Counted from the stretch's first letter, positions 8,502 to 18,643 are shown. The stretch: 36,734 nucleotides of DNA from Chara braunii (GCA_003427395.1 BFEA01000110.1:2044368-2081101), one strand, 5' to 3'. Made by a program: numbers and translations. The notes: generated by a model not told the origin, from the sequence alone.

Positions 8502-11258
8502 ATGCAGGGCGATGATGAGAAGACTCTAAAGCAGGTAGTAGAGGGCTTTTTTTCCGAGACGGAAAACAAGGTGCTATTAGGTATCAAAGTTTCCAAGCTC
8601 CAGACAACATGGGGAAGCGTTGTGAAAAGGGGACGGATGACCAGCAAGCCACGCGTGTTGGTAGTCACCGGAAAAAAGTCTTTGACGACGGAAAAGCTCA
8701 AAGTGAAAATCCATTCGCTAAAACAGGGGACAGGCGATGGAGGTCTACAGACATCCAAGGTGTACAAACTAAAGCACTTGGTGAGATTAGAGGCAGTGGA
8801 AGCCGACAAGTCTGGTTTGAGTTTCGGTCTCATTTTCGACACTTTAAAAACCAGCCCTCCTCAGTGGAGTTGTCGAAGTCTCGATGACCGCAATCGCTTG
8901 TTTGTGACATTACGTCAGCTGAGCAAGGAACACCTTGGCCGTGTGCCGTCCCTGGTTGGGATCGACTTAGTGGAATTAGCGCTTTGGGCCCAATCATTTG
9001 CGAAGGGCTGGCCGCTTCGGCTGCCTGCTCAGGAGGCCGAGGAGAAGGGACGAGAGGGCGGCGGAACACTCCCCCTCCCAGAGAATGCCTTGGAGGTTGT
9101 TGGACAACATGATCTGGTTTCTGCACAAGAGGAGAAGGACATGGAAGCTCTCTTGGGTACGTATCTGATGGAGATTGACGAAGCTGACGCGTTTTCTGAG
9201 CGTCTGAAACGAGAGCTTAGTGCACTGGAGGCAGCCAATGTGCACGCGATCTTGGAAAGCGAGGTCCTCGTGGAAGCGGTCATCAGTGGACTTGAAGATG
9301 CAGCCAGCAGTGTTGAGGACATGGATGAGTGGCTACACATTTTCAATGTAAAGCTGAAACATGTCCGAGATGATATCGAGATGATAGAGCGAAGGAACAA
9401 CATCCTTGAGGTACAAGAGCATAACGGTCGTGGTCTGCTCGAAGAGCTTGACAAACTGCTAAATCAGCTTCACGTGCCGCCGGAGTACGCTTCTCTGCTT
9501 GTCGAGTCCCCATTTGAAGAGCCGTTGATGCCTAACAATATTGAGGCCTGTCAATGGCTGGTTAAGGCTCTCATACAGCTCAGTAGGTTTGATAGGGACC
9601 CTGTTTATGCGCAAATGCGAGCTGTACGGGAGAAGAGGTCGGAGCTGGAGAATTTGCGCTCCACTTTCGTATGTCGCTTGCGCGAGTTTCTTCAGGATTA
9701 CTTCACTAAGATTGTTGAGTTCATGCCGGAGAAACAGTACAGTGCCATTATCTTGCAGAAAGGACATTTGCGAGGGAGATTCGCTCACAAGGAACTAAGG
9801 ATGAAGTTCAAAACATATGCACCGTTGATTCATCACCTGAAGGAGTTAGATAGCTTCTCTCTCCAACCTGTCCGCAAAGCGTATGCAACAGCCATGAATC
9901 ATCTCCTCCAAAGGGAAATGAGGGATGTAGCCAATGAGCTGAAGGGTGGCGTAAGGGCTCCACGGTCGACAACATCATGGCTGCATTGGATGGAGAACGG
10001 TGCAGCTATTCCAGGATCTGGGAGTGCAGGCGACACATCAGCGGCATCGGACGCTTTCGCGAGAATGCTGCAGGTGTTTATTCCACTTTTCTCCGAAGAG
10101 AGCCGGTTCTTTGCCACATTCATGTGCTTTGACGCATCGCCACCGATTCCTGTTAAGCTGGATGGGCCAAACGGGGAAGGAGCGGGAGCTGCCCTTGTCG
10201 GCAGCAGCGATAAGGATGAGGACGAGGATTATGATCCCATCCCCATCCCCCCCAAACCGCTGCCGGGTGGTTTGGATATCCGTCCACCCACGCCAACCGA
10301 GAAAGATGTTCGAGACTTGAACTGTGCGTTAGAATCATTGTTGGCTGGCGCGGAGAGCGAGTTCACCTTTATGGTCGATTGGGCTTTCCAGATCGACCCT
10401 CTCCGATGCATCCCCTTATTGGGTTTGACGGAAAGGTGGATTTCGACCCACGGGAAGGAACCGGGGAGTTTCCTGCACCGGATGCTCCGAGGACTTGAGG
10501 ATAGAATTCGCCAAAAGTTCGACAAGTTTGTCGATGAGATATGTCACTCGATCGAGAAATATGATCGCAACTTGAGGATGTCAGGCGTTGTGGCCTTCAT
10601 CCCGCGCTTTGCGACCCTCGCCGTGAAAATGGAGAGCCTCATAAAAAACAACATCCGAGAGGCTGTCGATGGGTCCTACAATAAGATCGTCGGAACAATG
10701 TTTCAGGTGCTTGAAAACATCGCAAAGGTCGATCCGAAGCACTCTGATCTGTTCCTTTTGGAAAATTATGCGGCATTCCAGAACATGACGTATAAGACGG
10801 CAGAAGCGGTGCCCGTGCTAGGGAAACTCTATCAGCAGGCGAGTAACTTGTATGAGGCGTCCTGCAGCCGATACACAAGTAGCCTTATCGAGTTGCACTT
10901 TGGAAGGCTATTTGAATTCATGAAGAAGGTTGAGGAGAGTCTGCTGTTTCAAAGGACTCCAGAGGAGATTGCATACCAGCCAAACTTGACGAGGGCCGAC
11001 TTGAAGAAGCTCATTAAGGTTGTCCTGCCTAGCCCAGGGATTGAGAAGGTACCGCAAACGATGTTCAGGAAGATGCACAAGCACGTTCCCCAGGAGCTTC
11101 TCCCTTACCTGTCGCAGAAGCTGAAGGATGACTTCTTGCGCAAGTACGACGAATTCGAACAGCTTGTCGGCAAGTGTTACCCCGGGGAGGTGCTGTCGCC
11201 GACATCGTCAGAAATGCGAGAGCTTTTCAAGCTCAAGTCTGCTGCAGACTCTATGTGA
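8502..11258 (+). CDS. SEC3: Exocyst complex component SEC3, single-exon ORF
   Basis: SEC3 is a subunit of the octameric exocyst, which tethers secretory vesicles to the plasma membrane; its N-terminal PH-like domain binds phosphoinositides. The ORF has 918 codons, close to land-plant SEC3 (about 890). Visible order: the PH-like region at ~20-150 (VYKLKHLVRLEAVEAD, then PPQWSCRSLDDRNRLFV), a variable linker ~165-200, a coiled-coil region from ~212 containing EEKDMEALLGTYLMEIDEAD and AANVHAILESE (244-254), and the long helical CATCHR-type C-terminal part. An acidic/proline linker (DEDEDYDPIPIPPKPLPGG) sits at ~570-590. The protein ends in the expected helices (KYDEFEQLVGKCYPGE, ~880-895). The start is the first ATG after the GA tract and aligns with the start of plant homologues. 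It has no frameshift or stop. The lack of introns is odd, because plant SEC3 genes are normally highly split; a retrocopy is one explanation, though no poly(A) remnant is seen after the stop. Confidence 0.95.
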   Translation: MQGDDEKTLKQVVEGFFSETENKVLLGIKVSKLQTTWGSVVKRGRMTSKPRVLVVTGKKSLTTEKLKVKIHSLKQGTGDGGLQTSKVYKLKHLVRLEAVEADKSGLSFGLIFDTLKTSPPQWSCRSLDDRNRLFVTLRQLSKEHLGRVPSLVGIDLVELALWAQSFAKGWPLRLPAQEAEEKGREGGGTLPLPENALEVVGQHDLVSAQEEKDMEALLGTYLMEIDEADAFSERLKRELSALEAANVHAILESEVLVEAVISGLEDAASSVEDMDEWLHIFNVKLKHVRDDIEMIERRNNILEVQEHNGRGLLEELDKLLNQLHVPPEYASLLVESPFEEPLMPNNIEACQWLVKALIQLSRFDRDPVYAQMRAVREKRSELENLRSTFVCRLREFLQDYFTKIVEFMPEKQYSAIILQKGHLRGRFAHKELRMKFKTYAPLIHHLKELDSFSLQPVRKAYATAMNHLLQREMRDVANELKGGVRAPRSTTSWLHWMENGAAIPGSGSAGDTSAASDAFARMLQVFIPLFSEESRFFATFMCFDASPPIPVKLDGPNGEGAGAALVGSSDKDEDEDYDPIPIPPKPLPGGLDIRPPTPTEKDVRDLNCALESLLAGAESEFTFMVDWAFQIDPLRCIPLLGLTERWISTHGKEPGSFLHRMLRGLEDRIRQKFDKFVDEICHSIEKYDRNLRMSGVVAFIPRFATLAVKMESLIKNNIREAVDGSYNKIVGTMFQVLENIAKVDPKHSDLFLLENYAAFQNMTYKTAEAVPVLGKLYQQASNLYEASCSRYTSSLIELHFGRLFEFMKKVEESLLFQRTPEEIAYQPNLTRADLKKLIKVVLPSPGIEKVPQTMFRKMHKHVPQELLPYLSQKLKDDFLRKYDEFEQLVGKCYPGEVLSPTSSEMRELFKLKSAADSM

Positions 11259-11343
11259 TTTGGGTGGCATTTGGGTGGAAATTTGGATTGCTTTTGGGTG
11301 AAATTGGGTGTTATAGAGGTTTGACCTGATAAATATTTATGTT
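11259..11343 (+). other. SEC3 3' flank with possible poly(A) signal
   Basis: After the TGA there are repeated TTTGGGTGG/TTTGGGTGA blocks (11,259-11,310) and then GATAAATATTTATG at ~11,328-11,341. No canonical AATAAA occurs; GATAAA/ATAAAT may serve as a near-upstream element. There is no A tract that would mark a retrogene end. Confidence 0.35.
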
Positions 11344-11690
11344 TTATGATGTTGATTTTGAAGGAGATGTAAATGAGATTTGGAGGAGATCCGGTGGAGA
11401 TTTGTTGGAGATGTGGTGGAGATGTGGTGGAGTTTTGATGGAGATTTTATGAAGATTTGATGAGGATTTGATGGAGATTTGATGGACGTCTGATGGACGT
11501 TTCTTGCAAGGTTTGATGGAGATTTGATGAAGATTTGGATGGGATTTGATGGAGGTTTGGTGGACGTCTGATGGACGTTTCATGGAAGGTTCCATGAAGA
11601 GTTGATGAAAGTTAAATAGAAATTTCATTGAGGATTACATAACGTTTCATGGAAGGTTTCATGGAGGTTGTGTTGTGATGTGTAGATTTG
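11344..11690. repeat. Minisatellite of GGAGATTTGATG-type units
   Basis: A degenerate array of 12-15-base units (GGAGATTTGATG, GGACGTCTGATG, GGACGTTTC, GAAGATTTGATG). A longer internal period is seen as the block GGTGGACGTCTGATGGACGT recurs around 11,483 and 11,560. The minus-strand frame reads as a repetitive His/Ile/Lys/Pro string and is not considered a gene. Confidence 0.8.
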
Positions 11691-11786
11691 ATGCAGATTA
11701 TGTTCTGTCTCCAAAGTTATTATCTGAAAATTCAGACAATTTTGCGGCCAATGAGTTCGTCATCTGTTCATGAGACACAAATGGAA

Positions 11787-11866
11787 AGTGATGCTGATGG
11801 CGATCGCGATGGCCATGGCGATGGCGATGGCGATGGCGATGGCAATGGCGATGGCAATGGCGATCC
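11787..11866. repeat. (GATGGC)n hexanucleotide repeat
   Basis: About a dozen GATGGC/AATGGC units with a few variants. All three frames stay open on both strands over it, which explains several overlapping frames that encode DGDGDG or AIAIAI strings. None shows a protein family. Confidence 0.9.
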
Positions 11867-12364
11867 TACCGTCTTCACCCGAATCGAACGCCTGGTCACG
11901 ATAACCATATTTGTTGGTCCAACTTTCAGTCCAGATACGGCGATAATGACCGGGCGTCCTGTTCGAGTGAAGACGGAAGCTGTGCATGCGGCCATGCGTA
12001 GATGGCTGTGGAGTCTGTGGACTCTGAAGTCATCTGATGATATGGCAGAAGAGAGGATTTGATTTTTTCAGAACATTACACGCGGTGAACGTTGTTTCTT
12101 TATGTGTTTGTGTGTTTGTAATTTGTTTCCAGAAAGCTGCATGCAGTAGATTACTGTTCTGTTTGAGAAAGTAATACTGTCTTTTAAATTAATGATGAAT
12201 TCAGGAATGAGGTTCAATTTTGTAGTTGCTAGTATTTCTTCTAAGCTGTGATTAATCCTCTTTTTTCCTTTCTTGTTTTTCAAAGGGCGACGGCCTTGAA
12301 ATGACATGCCATCTTCCAACTGACCGGCTCTGGGGAAATTAGTAAATTACTAAGTTCAGAGTCA
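11867..12364. other. Intergenic; nothing recognised
   Basis: No conserved coding, RNA or repeat signal is seen in this moderately AT-rich stretch. Confidence 0.3.
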
Positions 12365-12585
12365 CACCTGGTTGCGTTTGGATTCGAACTTGGGTCTGCG
12401 TTCAACAATTGGTGGGTGTACCTGAACGACGCTGGCCGGAGCTGGGGCATTGCCCTGGGGCGTGAGGCCTGACATCTGGTTGTGTTTGGATTCAAACTTG
12501 GGTCTGCATTCAACAATTCATGGGTGTACCTGAACGACGCTGGCCGGAGCTGGGGCATTTGCCCTGGGGTGTGAGGCCTGGTAGA
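12365..12585. repeat. ~109-bp tandem repeat, two copies
   Basis: Two units start at about 12,369 and 12,478, each reading GGTTGYGTTTGGATTC, AAACTTGGGTCTGC, TGGGTGTACCTGAACGACGC and TGGCCGGAGCTGGGGC. The last part is the core of a family that recurs to 16 kb. On the minus strand the unit contains AAGTTCGAATCC, a B-box-like site. The copies differ by a few bases, so this duplication is not an assembly artefact. Confidence 0.75.
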
Positions 12586-13140
12586 GACATCTGGGGATTC
12601 GTCGAGAGGGTGGAAGGCAATCCAGTGGCTAACCGGGGGGGGCTGCTACTAGGTCAACGATGGTCGGTGATGGGGTGGGTTCTGCTGCCCTGTAGCCTAC
12701 CTAGCATGCTGGGGGCGTGAGACCGGTTATAGGCCTGGTGTTGAGAACAGAACAGCTAAGTTTGATTTGTCGAGGGTGGAAGGCAATCCAGTGGCTAACT
12801 GGGGGCTGCTACTAGGTCAACGATGGTCGGTGCTGNGGTGGAAGGCAATCCAGTGGCTAACTGGGGGCTGCTACTAGGTCAACGATGGTCGGTGCTGGGG
12901 TGGGTTCTGCTGCCCTGTTGCCTACCATGTTGGGGGTCGTGAGACCGGGTATAGGCCTGGTATTGAGAACAGGACAGCTATGTTTGATTTGTCGAGGGTG
13001 GAAGGCCATCCAGTGGCTAACTGGGGGCTGCTACTAGGTCAACTATGGTAGGTGATGGGATGGGTTCTGCTGCCCTGTTGCCTAGCATGTTGGGGGCGTG
13101 AGACCGGGTATAGGCCTGGTATTGAGAACAGAACTTGAAC
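12586..13140. repeat. ~190-bp tandem repeat with one artefactual copy
   Basis: Units carry GGTGGAAGGCAATCCAGTGG, GGGCTGCTACTAGGTCAAC, TGGGTTCTGCTGCCCTG, and TATAGGCCTGGTATTGAGAAC. Full units begin near 12,608 and 12,996. The piece 12,775-12,835 is repeated exactly as 12,837-12,897 across a single N at 12,836, which points to an unmerged contig overlap. No coding capacity is recognised. Confidence 0.75.
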
Positions 13141-13835
13141 AGCTAAGTTCAATTTCGATGACAGCATCACTTGGAGTGCAGGGTTTGGTGGAAGTACTGC
13201 TAGGAGGGGCTCATGCTTTTTTATTGCATTTTCTGAATTTTTTTCTTAACTGAAGCTTGGTAATGGCTTCAGTATACTCAACAATGTGGGTCCTCCCCCG
13301 CAGTCATGACAGCGGGGTCAAACTCGGATTGCGGTCGGGATGACCGGCGCCCGCCGGCCGTGGTTGGGGTGCGGCCGCGACTTTCAGGATTTGTTTTAGG
13401 GCTCAAACAATTCTAAAAAATAAAACTAAAAATATGATGTTGTAGATCTTTTCAAGATCTACATTGCACAAATTTTTATTTGTTTTTTTTTACTTCGTCT
13501 TCAATTTCTAAAAATTCAAGAAACTAGCCATGGTGACGACGCGCGGCAGCGATGGTGGCCATCTCTTCTGTAAACCAGGCGCTTTGCGCACGCGCAGGTG
13601 ACCGAAGGCGCTTGTCCACGCCACGTCACAAGCTGATGTGGCGGTTGGACTGACTCCCGTTTTTCTTTATCTGGGAGTTCCACGTTTCACTCCATTGCCG
13701 CTGTGTTTTTGCACGTGGCATATGGCCTGAGAGGCGTTGGCTATGTCGATGCCTGTGGAGTACAGTGGAGTCAGCCCTTGGTAAACTGAAGTGCGAGTGC
13801 AGTGGCGACTGCAATCATGAGGAGGTAGATGTGTA
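13141..13835. other. Intergenic, with LINE 3'UTR trace and a perfect hairpin
   Basis: At ~13,252-13,275 CTGAAGCTTGGTAATGGC resembles the LINE 3'UTR motif at 16,082 and 18,305. At 13,442-13,464 TGTAGATCTT and AAGATCTACA form a perfect ten-pair stem with a TTC loop. A GC-rich block at 13,310-13,380 (CCGGCGCCCGCCGGCCG) shares short similarity with 16,430-16,480. No gene is recognised. Confidence 0.4.
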
Positions 13836-14348
13836 GCATAATCAGGGCGCTGCTCGGCATCAGCAACGGGGCGTTGATCACCACCAGCACCATCATCAAC
13901 AGGCCGCAGTTCGACACAATCATCACAGTAATGTTTCGTCATCATCATTAGGGTGCTGCTCGTCACCATCATTATCAACAGGGCGTGGATCGACATCATC
14001 ATCACGGTAATGGTTTGTCATCATCATCAGGGTGCTGCTCGTCATTACCATCATCATCATCAGGGTACTGCTCGTCATCATCATCAAGGCGTACATCTTC
14101 ACTCCTGTTCGGCGCTTGAATCATTATCATTATCAAGGAGCCGTTCATCAGGGGCGCTGTTCGTCACTCATCGTTGTATTACCAGCATCAATATTTCACC
14201 ATCAGAGGGCGTGGTTGGCAAAGCTCGTCATCATAGGGCGCTGCTCACCCCTATCATCATCATCATCATCATCATCATCATTAGGTTATCATCAAAGGTG
14301 CTTGTCATCAGCACCATCATCATCCTGTAGTCATCACAGGGCGCTGTG

Positions 14349-14380
<32 letters not shown>

Positions 14381-14545
14381 GTCTGTAATCATAGGGGCTG
14401 TTGGTGCTGCTCTTTAGTATGATCAGCATCATCATTCTGTCTTCATCCTCACCATTATCATCATCATCATCAGTTTGTTTTCAATCAGCAGGTGAGTTGG
14501 TCGTCACCATCATACTCATCATCATCATCTTCAGGGTGTTGTTCA
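13836..14545. repeat. CAT-rich minisatellite/microsatellite array
   Basis: CAT/ATC trinucleotide runs (for example ~14,251-14,281 and ~14,349-14,380) alternate with GGGCGCTGCTCGTCA-type spacers about every 40-60 bases. Frames across it encode Ile, Ser or His runs and show no family resemblance. Confidence 0.85.
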
Positions 14546-15091
14546 TCGTCATCAGCAAAATCCAAAAAATCTTATCTACCTTTTCTACATCGTAAGTTTC
14601 AGAAATTTCCGATTCTTCCATTCATATTTTAGGAATCTTATTTCCTAAGTTCTTTGTTTTTTGAACTTTTTTCTTTTTTCTCCACTATTAATTTTCGATT
14701 CCCCCTTTTGCACACTAATGAATTTATTTTTGCGCGGGTGGGGGGTTGGGGTTTGTGTGTCTTCAATAACTGTAGTCGGCTGGATTGGATCGTTCCCAGA
14801 GGGTGAACGGTAGGAAGGGGGTGGGGGGAGCTCTATCTTGCAGGGGCATCACAAGGTGGGGGGTGAATGTCTCAAAGAGGGTAGGGGCGGAGTAGGGGCT
14901 TGCCCTATTCTGGGGCAGGGGCTGGTGCGTGAGTCAACATCAGTCCCTGCGGAGGCAGAAACGGACAAGGGGCGGGGGGGCATGCTTTAGGTGGGAACTG
15001 TGTGCTCCTGGGGAAAGGGGGGTAGAGGGTTGGTCCTATATTGGGGCCGAGGGAGAGTGGGTGACTGAGTGACTCTCCTCGGCGGGGAAAG
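14546..15091. other. AT-rich then G-rich intergenic sequence; nothing recognised
   Basis: AT-rich to ~14,730, then G-rich (GGGGGTGGGGGGAG near 14,817; GGGGCGGGGGGGC near 14,969). The G-rich part could form quadruplex structures in one strand, but no gene or named element is seen. Confidence 0.3.
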
Positions 15092-15122
15092 NNNNNNNNN
15101 NNNNNNNNNNNNNNNNNNNNNN
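15092..15122. other. Assembly gap (31 N)
   Basis: A run of 31 undetermined bases flanked by G-rich sequence. The true length is unknown. The two open frames that cross it have no other support. Confidence 0.98.
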
Positions 15123-15960
15123 GGGAGGGCGATCTCTCTCGAAGAAGTCTATCATCCAGCTTTAAGTTACTCTTTCTTTCCATTTGGTTTGCCTCTCGAG
15201 GGGGTTGTAGGAATAGGTGCTATCTGGCAATTCATCTGTGACCCTGCGAAGGGTGGTCGAAAATTTGGTGGCCCTCGAAGACCGATGCTGGAGCAACGCT
15301 GGCCGGAGCCGGAGCCAGGTGGCGCAACTCTGTGACCTAGCTTAGTGGGGGCGTGAGGCCTGGTAGAGAGCTCTGGGGGGCTGTTTGCGGGGGCAGTCTC
15401 AGTGGTCATCGGGGGTCGTAACTGGAGCAATGCTGGCCGGTGCTGGAGCAAGGTGGTGCAACTCTGTAACCTAACCTGATGGGAGCATGAGGCCTGGAAG
15501 AGCTTCGGTTCATGCTGAAAACAGCCATGCTGGTGGTGGTCGTAGGTGGATTGAATAGGTTTCACCTATCTGATTCGTGGTTGGGAGGCTTTTTGACACA
15601 CATATTCTAGTGCCTTGGTAGAGTCTGAATAGTGGAAAAACAGTCGGTTGTTAGGCGGTTTCGATGCTGTTATACTCAGTGATCTGCGGCTGTTTGATGC
15701 CAGAACGATGCTGGCCGGTGCTGGGGTGTTGCCCTGTAACCTGCTGATGCAGGAGTGTGAGGCCTGGTAGAGAGATCTGGGGATGCTTTGGGGTGGGCAT
15801 CCCAAGGGACAACCAAGGGTTGCTGCTGGGACGACGCTGGTCGGAGCTGGGGCGAGTTGTGTTGCCCTGTAACCCAGCAGGGTGAGGGCGTGAGGCCTGG
15901 AAGAGCTCAGAAGGGAGTAAGACTGTGCTGGAAAAGGGTTTGTTAGGGATCCTGAGGGTT
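15123..15960. repeat. Degenerate repeat family with GCTGGCCGGAGCTGGGGC core
   Basis: At least four diverged units: cores near 15,297 (GCTGGCCGGAGCCGGAGC), 15,431 (GCTGGCCGGTGCTGGAGC), 15,710 (GCTGGCCGGTGCTGGGGT) and 15,836 (GCTGGTCGGAGCTGGGGC). Each is followed by CTGTAACCTA/CTGTAACCCA, then GTGAGGCCTGGTAGAG or GTGAGGCCTGGAAGAG. The same core occurs twice at 12.4-12.6 kb. The unit may be a non-coding part of a retroelement, since a LINE 3'UTR trace follows both clusters. Confidence 0.65.
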
Positions 15961-16077
15961 GTGAGCATTCGTAGGACCTCTGTGGCAACCTATTGCATGA
16001 GTAGTTCATTAATAGGTCATTAGATATGCATGATCCTCCCCATGCTTTCTGAATCACATCGTATTCACAGACTGTTC

Positions 16078-16242
16078 TCAGCCGAAGCCAGGTAATGGCC
16101 CCGGTATCTCAAATGATCTCAATTGTTCTCAATGATCTGTACAATTCGATATGGGACGCTGGGCCCGGTTCCCAGCTCGTGCTGCTCCCCACAAATAGAC
16201 TGGAGCATGTTGTTTTCAAAAAATAAAAATAAAAAAAAAATC
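16078..16242 (+). repeat. LINE 3'UTR fragment with terminal stem-loop and A-rich tail
   Basis: It contains GAAGCCAGGTAATGGCC at ~16,083 (matched near 18,306 after a LINE coding region), the stem-loop GCTGGGCCCGGTTCCCAGC at 16,158-16,176, then CCCCACAAATAGACTGGAGC and AAAAAATAAAAATAAAAAAA. The order motif, hairpin, AATAGACTGGAGC, A-rich tail looks like the end of a LINE RNA, so this is a 5'-truncated insertion without coding sequence. Confidence 0.6.
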
Positions 16243-16305
16243 CTGAGGCAAAAGCTGTCTTTTTTTTTTGGGTAAGAGAAATGATGGAACGTTTTTTTTT
16301 TTCTT

Positions 16306-16400
16306 CAAATTTCGTAAAGTTTCTGGATATGACCATAAGGCAAACGTTGTTCAGTTTATTTTTCTGCATAACATATATTTTTTTTCGAGATTTTTTTTTT
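16306..16400. repeat. Dispersed repeat D, copy 1
   Basis: CAAATTTCGTAAAGTTTCTG, then GGCAAACGTTGTTCAGTTTA and TTTTTCTGCATAACATATA. The same order, with few changes, occurs twice at 36,550-36,734. Type unknown. It lies between T-rich tracts. Confidence 0.6.
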
Positions 16401-16555
16401 TTTTTTTTTTTTCAGGACCACGACCCACGGTCATGACCACAGGGTCGCAGCCTCGACCCCACCTGGCCGCTGTGGCTGCGGGGGATACATCATCATCATC
16501 ATCGAATCATCATCAGACTATCATCAAATGTTCATTATTGTAAAATTATTATTGG

Positions 16556-16625
16556 GGACGCTGGGCCCGGTTCCCAGCTCGTGCTGCTTCCCACGATAGA
16601 TCGGAGCTTTAATCTAGTACTACCT
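16556..16625 (+). repeat. LINE 3'UTR end fragment, second copy
   Basis: GGGACGCTGGGCCCGGTTCC (16,555-16,574) and the following AGCTCGTGCTGCTTCCCAC repeat 16,153-16,191 almost exactly, and then the copies diverge (GATAGATCGGAGC for AATAGACTGGAGC). It has no A-rich tail. Confidence 0.6.
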
Positions 16626-16805
16626 TAAGTTTCCCACTGTTGGGGATAGGGAAAATAATTCAAAATATCCTACCCCTAAAAATTTTGAGGCCTGGCCTGA
16701 CGATGGCCACCATTGATAAAACTCGTCAGCGACTGTCGTTTCATTTCGGCTTCCTAAAGGATCGGGTACCCCACAATGTGAAAACGAGGCCCAGGTAGTG
16801 GTGGT

Positions 16806-16840
16806 TTAAAAAAAATAAAATAATAATAATAATAAAAAAG
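16806..16840 (+). repeat. A-rich (TAA/TAAAA)n tail
   Basis: TTTAAAAAAAATAAAATAAT followed by further TAA units. It resembles the tails at 5905, 16,220 and 30,825 and may mark another short retroelement insertion, placed just before the LINE fragment at 16.85 kb. Confidence 0.45.
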
Positions 16841-16849
16841 CCAGACATT

Positions 16850-18345
16850 GGGCCTCATTCCACTACTCGACATTTGGCAGGGATCTAGACTGCCAGCTAG
16901 ACCAGATGCATTTGGACCGATCGAACATTGTGAATATATAGGACCTCTTACAGGCCCAGAATCCAGATACATGCTGTGTAGAGGAGTGAGGCCCATTGTG
17001 AAGATCACAGGGAGGCTGTCTGGGTTGATCGATCCCAAGTGCATTATCTGGGTTGATCGATCCCAAGTGCATAGGATTTGGTTTGTCAGGGACAGCGAAC
17101 GCTGGATAGCTTATCAGCCCTTAGATCCTCCTGGCAAATCTCGCTTTTGACCCAGCTGCATGGGTCTGGACATCCACTCCCAAAGGGGAAAGAACCCACA
17201 TGCAGACACCTCACTCTCGGTAAAATAGATGTATCGTACACTCAGACCTAGAGTGGACGTCAAGGAACGAGTAACCCATCGCTGGATTTCGCATTTGAAC
17301 ATAAGCCGTGACACATTACGCCCAATCAGGTGGTTTGCCAGTGCCAAGCTAAAGCCTGCAAAAGCAGCCTCACTCCGATAACAAATAGCCCACAGTCTGG
17401 TACTTTCCCACCAATGACTGGCTCATTGACAGAACCTTGCCAGGACAGTGGGGGTTGTCCCTCCCGTGGTGTGGTGCAAACGCTGCTGCAGCAGCTTTCT
17501 GGCCAGAAGGATCCCCGAAACAATCGAGCATATTTTTATGCAGTGCCCTGGTTCTGTCTGGGCCTGGAGATGGTGGGACCGCACCTGGCAACAGCTAGGC
17601 ACGGAACCCCGGTCCAGTGTTATGGGATTGGAGAGACATCCTGTGCGGGGCATCGCAACCTGACTCCCACAACCTCTTTGATGTAGGATGCAGGGTGGTG
17701 CTCTGGGCCCTCTGGAGGCGACGGTGCGTACTGAAAATCGACGGGGCACGAATCAATGGACCAGAGTTCACAGTCTTAATCCCACAACAGATTCAGACTG
17801 ACGTATTGGCACAATGGGATTCAGTGCTTGTCTGCAGACTCTGCACCCTAAACAGGACATCCAAGCACAGATCAAGCAATTCTGCAACAACTGGCTCCGG
17901 GGGGACAAAGGGGGCTGGATTGCAGACATGGAATGGAGAGGGAAAGAAGAAGAAGAACAGGTGGGGCTTATCAGGGACTACAAACTCTCCTTCCATGGCT
18001 GGACTATGATTGGTCCTGCAGTTCCAATTCGACCCCTATCAGAATTTCCTGACCTTGCCCGCCATGTCTCTCCCTTGTTGACTTGCAGTGGCATGGACGG
18101 GACTGAAGTGGTGAAGTGACATGGTACAGAAGGCAACTTGAAGCCCACAGAAAACAGTTGCAGCTACGTGGAATGCACGGGGCTAGAGAGATATCGAATG
18201 GGTTCGAGATATCCTGGTCAGGCGCTCAGTAGCATGGTGAAGACTCTGAAGAGGTCTCTGTTGGATTCTCAGTATTTCATTTTCCACGCTCTCAGAACTT
18301 GAAAGCCGAAGCTGGGTGATGGCCCCAGTGTTGGACGGCCAAAGT
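16850..18345 (+). mobile_element. LINE ORF2 3' portion with zf-RVT, plus 3'UTR (broken)
   Basis: A 5'-truncated plant L1-type LINE. Around 17,142-17,230 frames match the segment of the 29.4-kb LINE that begins FDP. Near 17,290-17,395 the residues LRPIRWF and IAHS parallel LTPIKWF and IAHH there. The zf-RVT domain is at ~17,510-17,580 (ETIEHIFMQCPGSVWAWRWW), then VLWALWRRRC at ~17,696-17,725, and the C-terminal end (GGWIADMEW, DYKLSFHGW, PIRPLSEFPDL) at ~17,910-18,055. Several frameshifts and stops separate these blocks. After 18,119 the 3'UTR continues to the GAAGCTGGGTGATGGCC motif at ~18,307. Bases 17,019-17,074 hold a 28-bp tandem duplication. It lies upstream of the inverted-motif element at 18.4 kb, which seems to have removed or displaced the LINE tail. 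Confidence 0.8.
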
Positions 18346-18643
18346 CAGTCAACCACCCAAAATCCAAAGGACGGAGTTCTGGAATGGTTAGCAACGGGTG
18401 TTTTGAGGTGTTTTGGGGTATTTTTCTATTGAACGCATCGTGGAAAATTAGGGCCGGACCCCACTGGAAAAACCTTGGAAAAGTGCGTTATTTTGGAAAT
18501 CGTGGAAAGGGCACTTGGAAGATTCCGCGGATGAAACGACGGGACCCCACCAAAGAGACTGGAAAAGGCCTGGAAAAGCGATTTCTTCCAGACTTTTCCA
18601 AGCTCGTGCCGTCATTGTGGACCAGCGAAGTCCGTTGGGGTGG

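Noticed and set aside
7662-8842. Long minus-strand frames of 192 and 315 codons
   Set aside because: Most residues are Ser/Leu runs from the GA microsatellites, and the second one overlaps the SEC3 start in antisense.
9029-9454. 141-codon minus-strand frame in SEC3
   Set aside because: A Ser-rich antisense shadow of the SEC3 coding sequence.
11688-12062. Plus-strand frame of 124 codons with DGDGDG repeats
   Set aside because: The Asp/Gly run comes from the GATGGC repeat, which is open in all frames; no calcium-binding fold or homology is seen.
13953-14388. Plus-strand frames of 118-125 codons
   Set aside because: They are Ile/Ser/His runs produced by the CAT trinucleotide array and show no domain.
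14905-15335. Frames crossing the N gap
   Set aside because: They include undetermined residues, and the flanks are repeat-derived.
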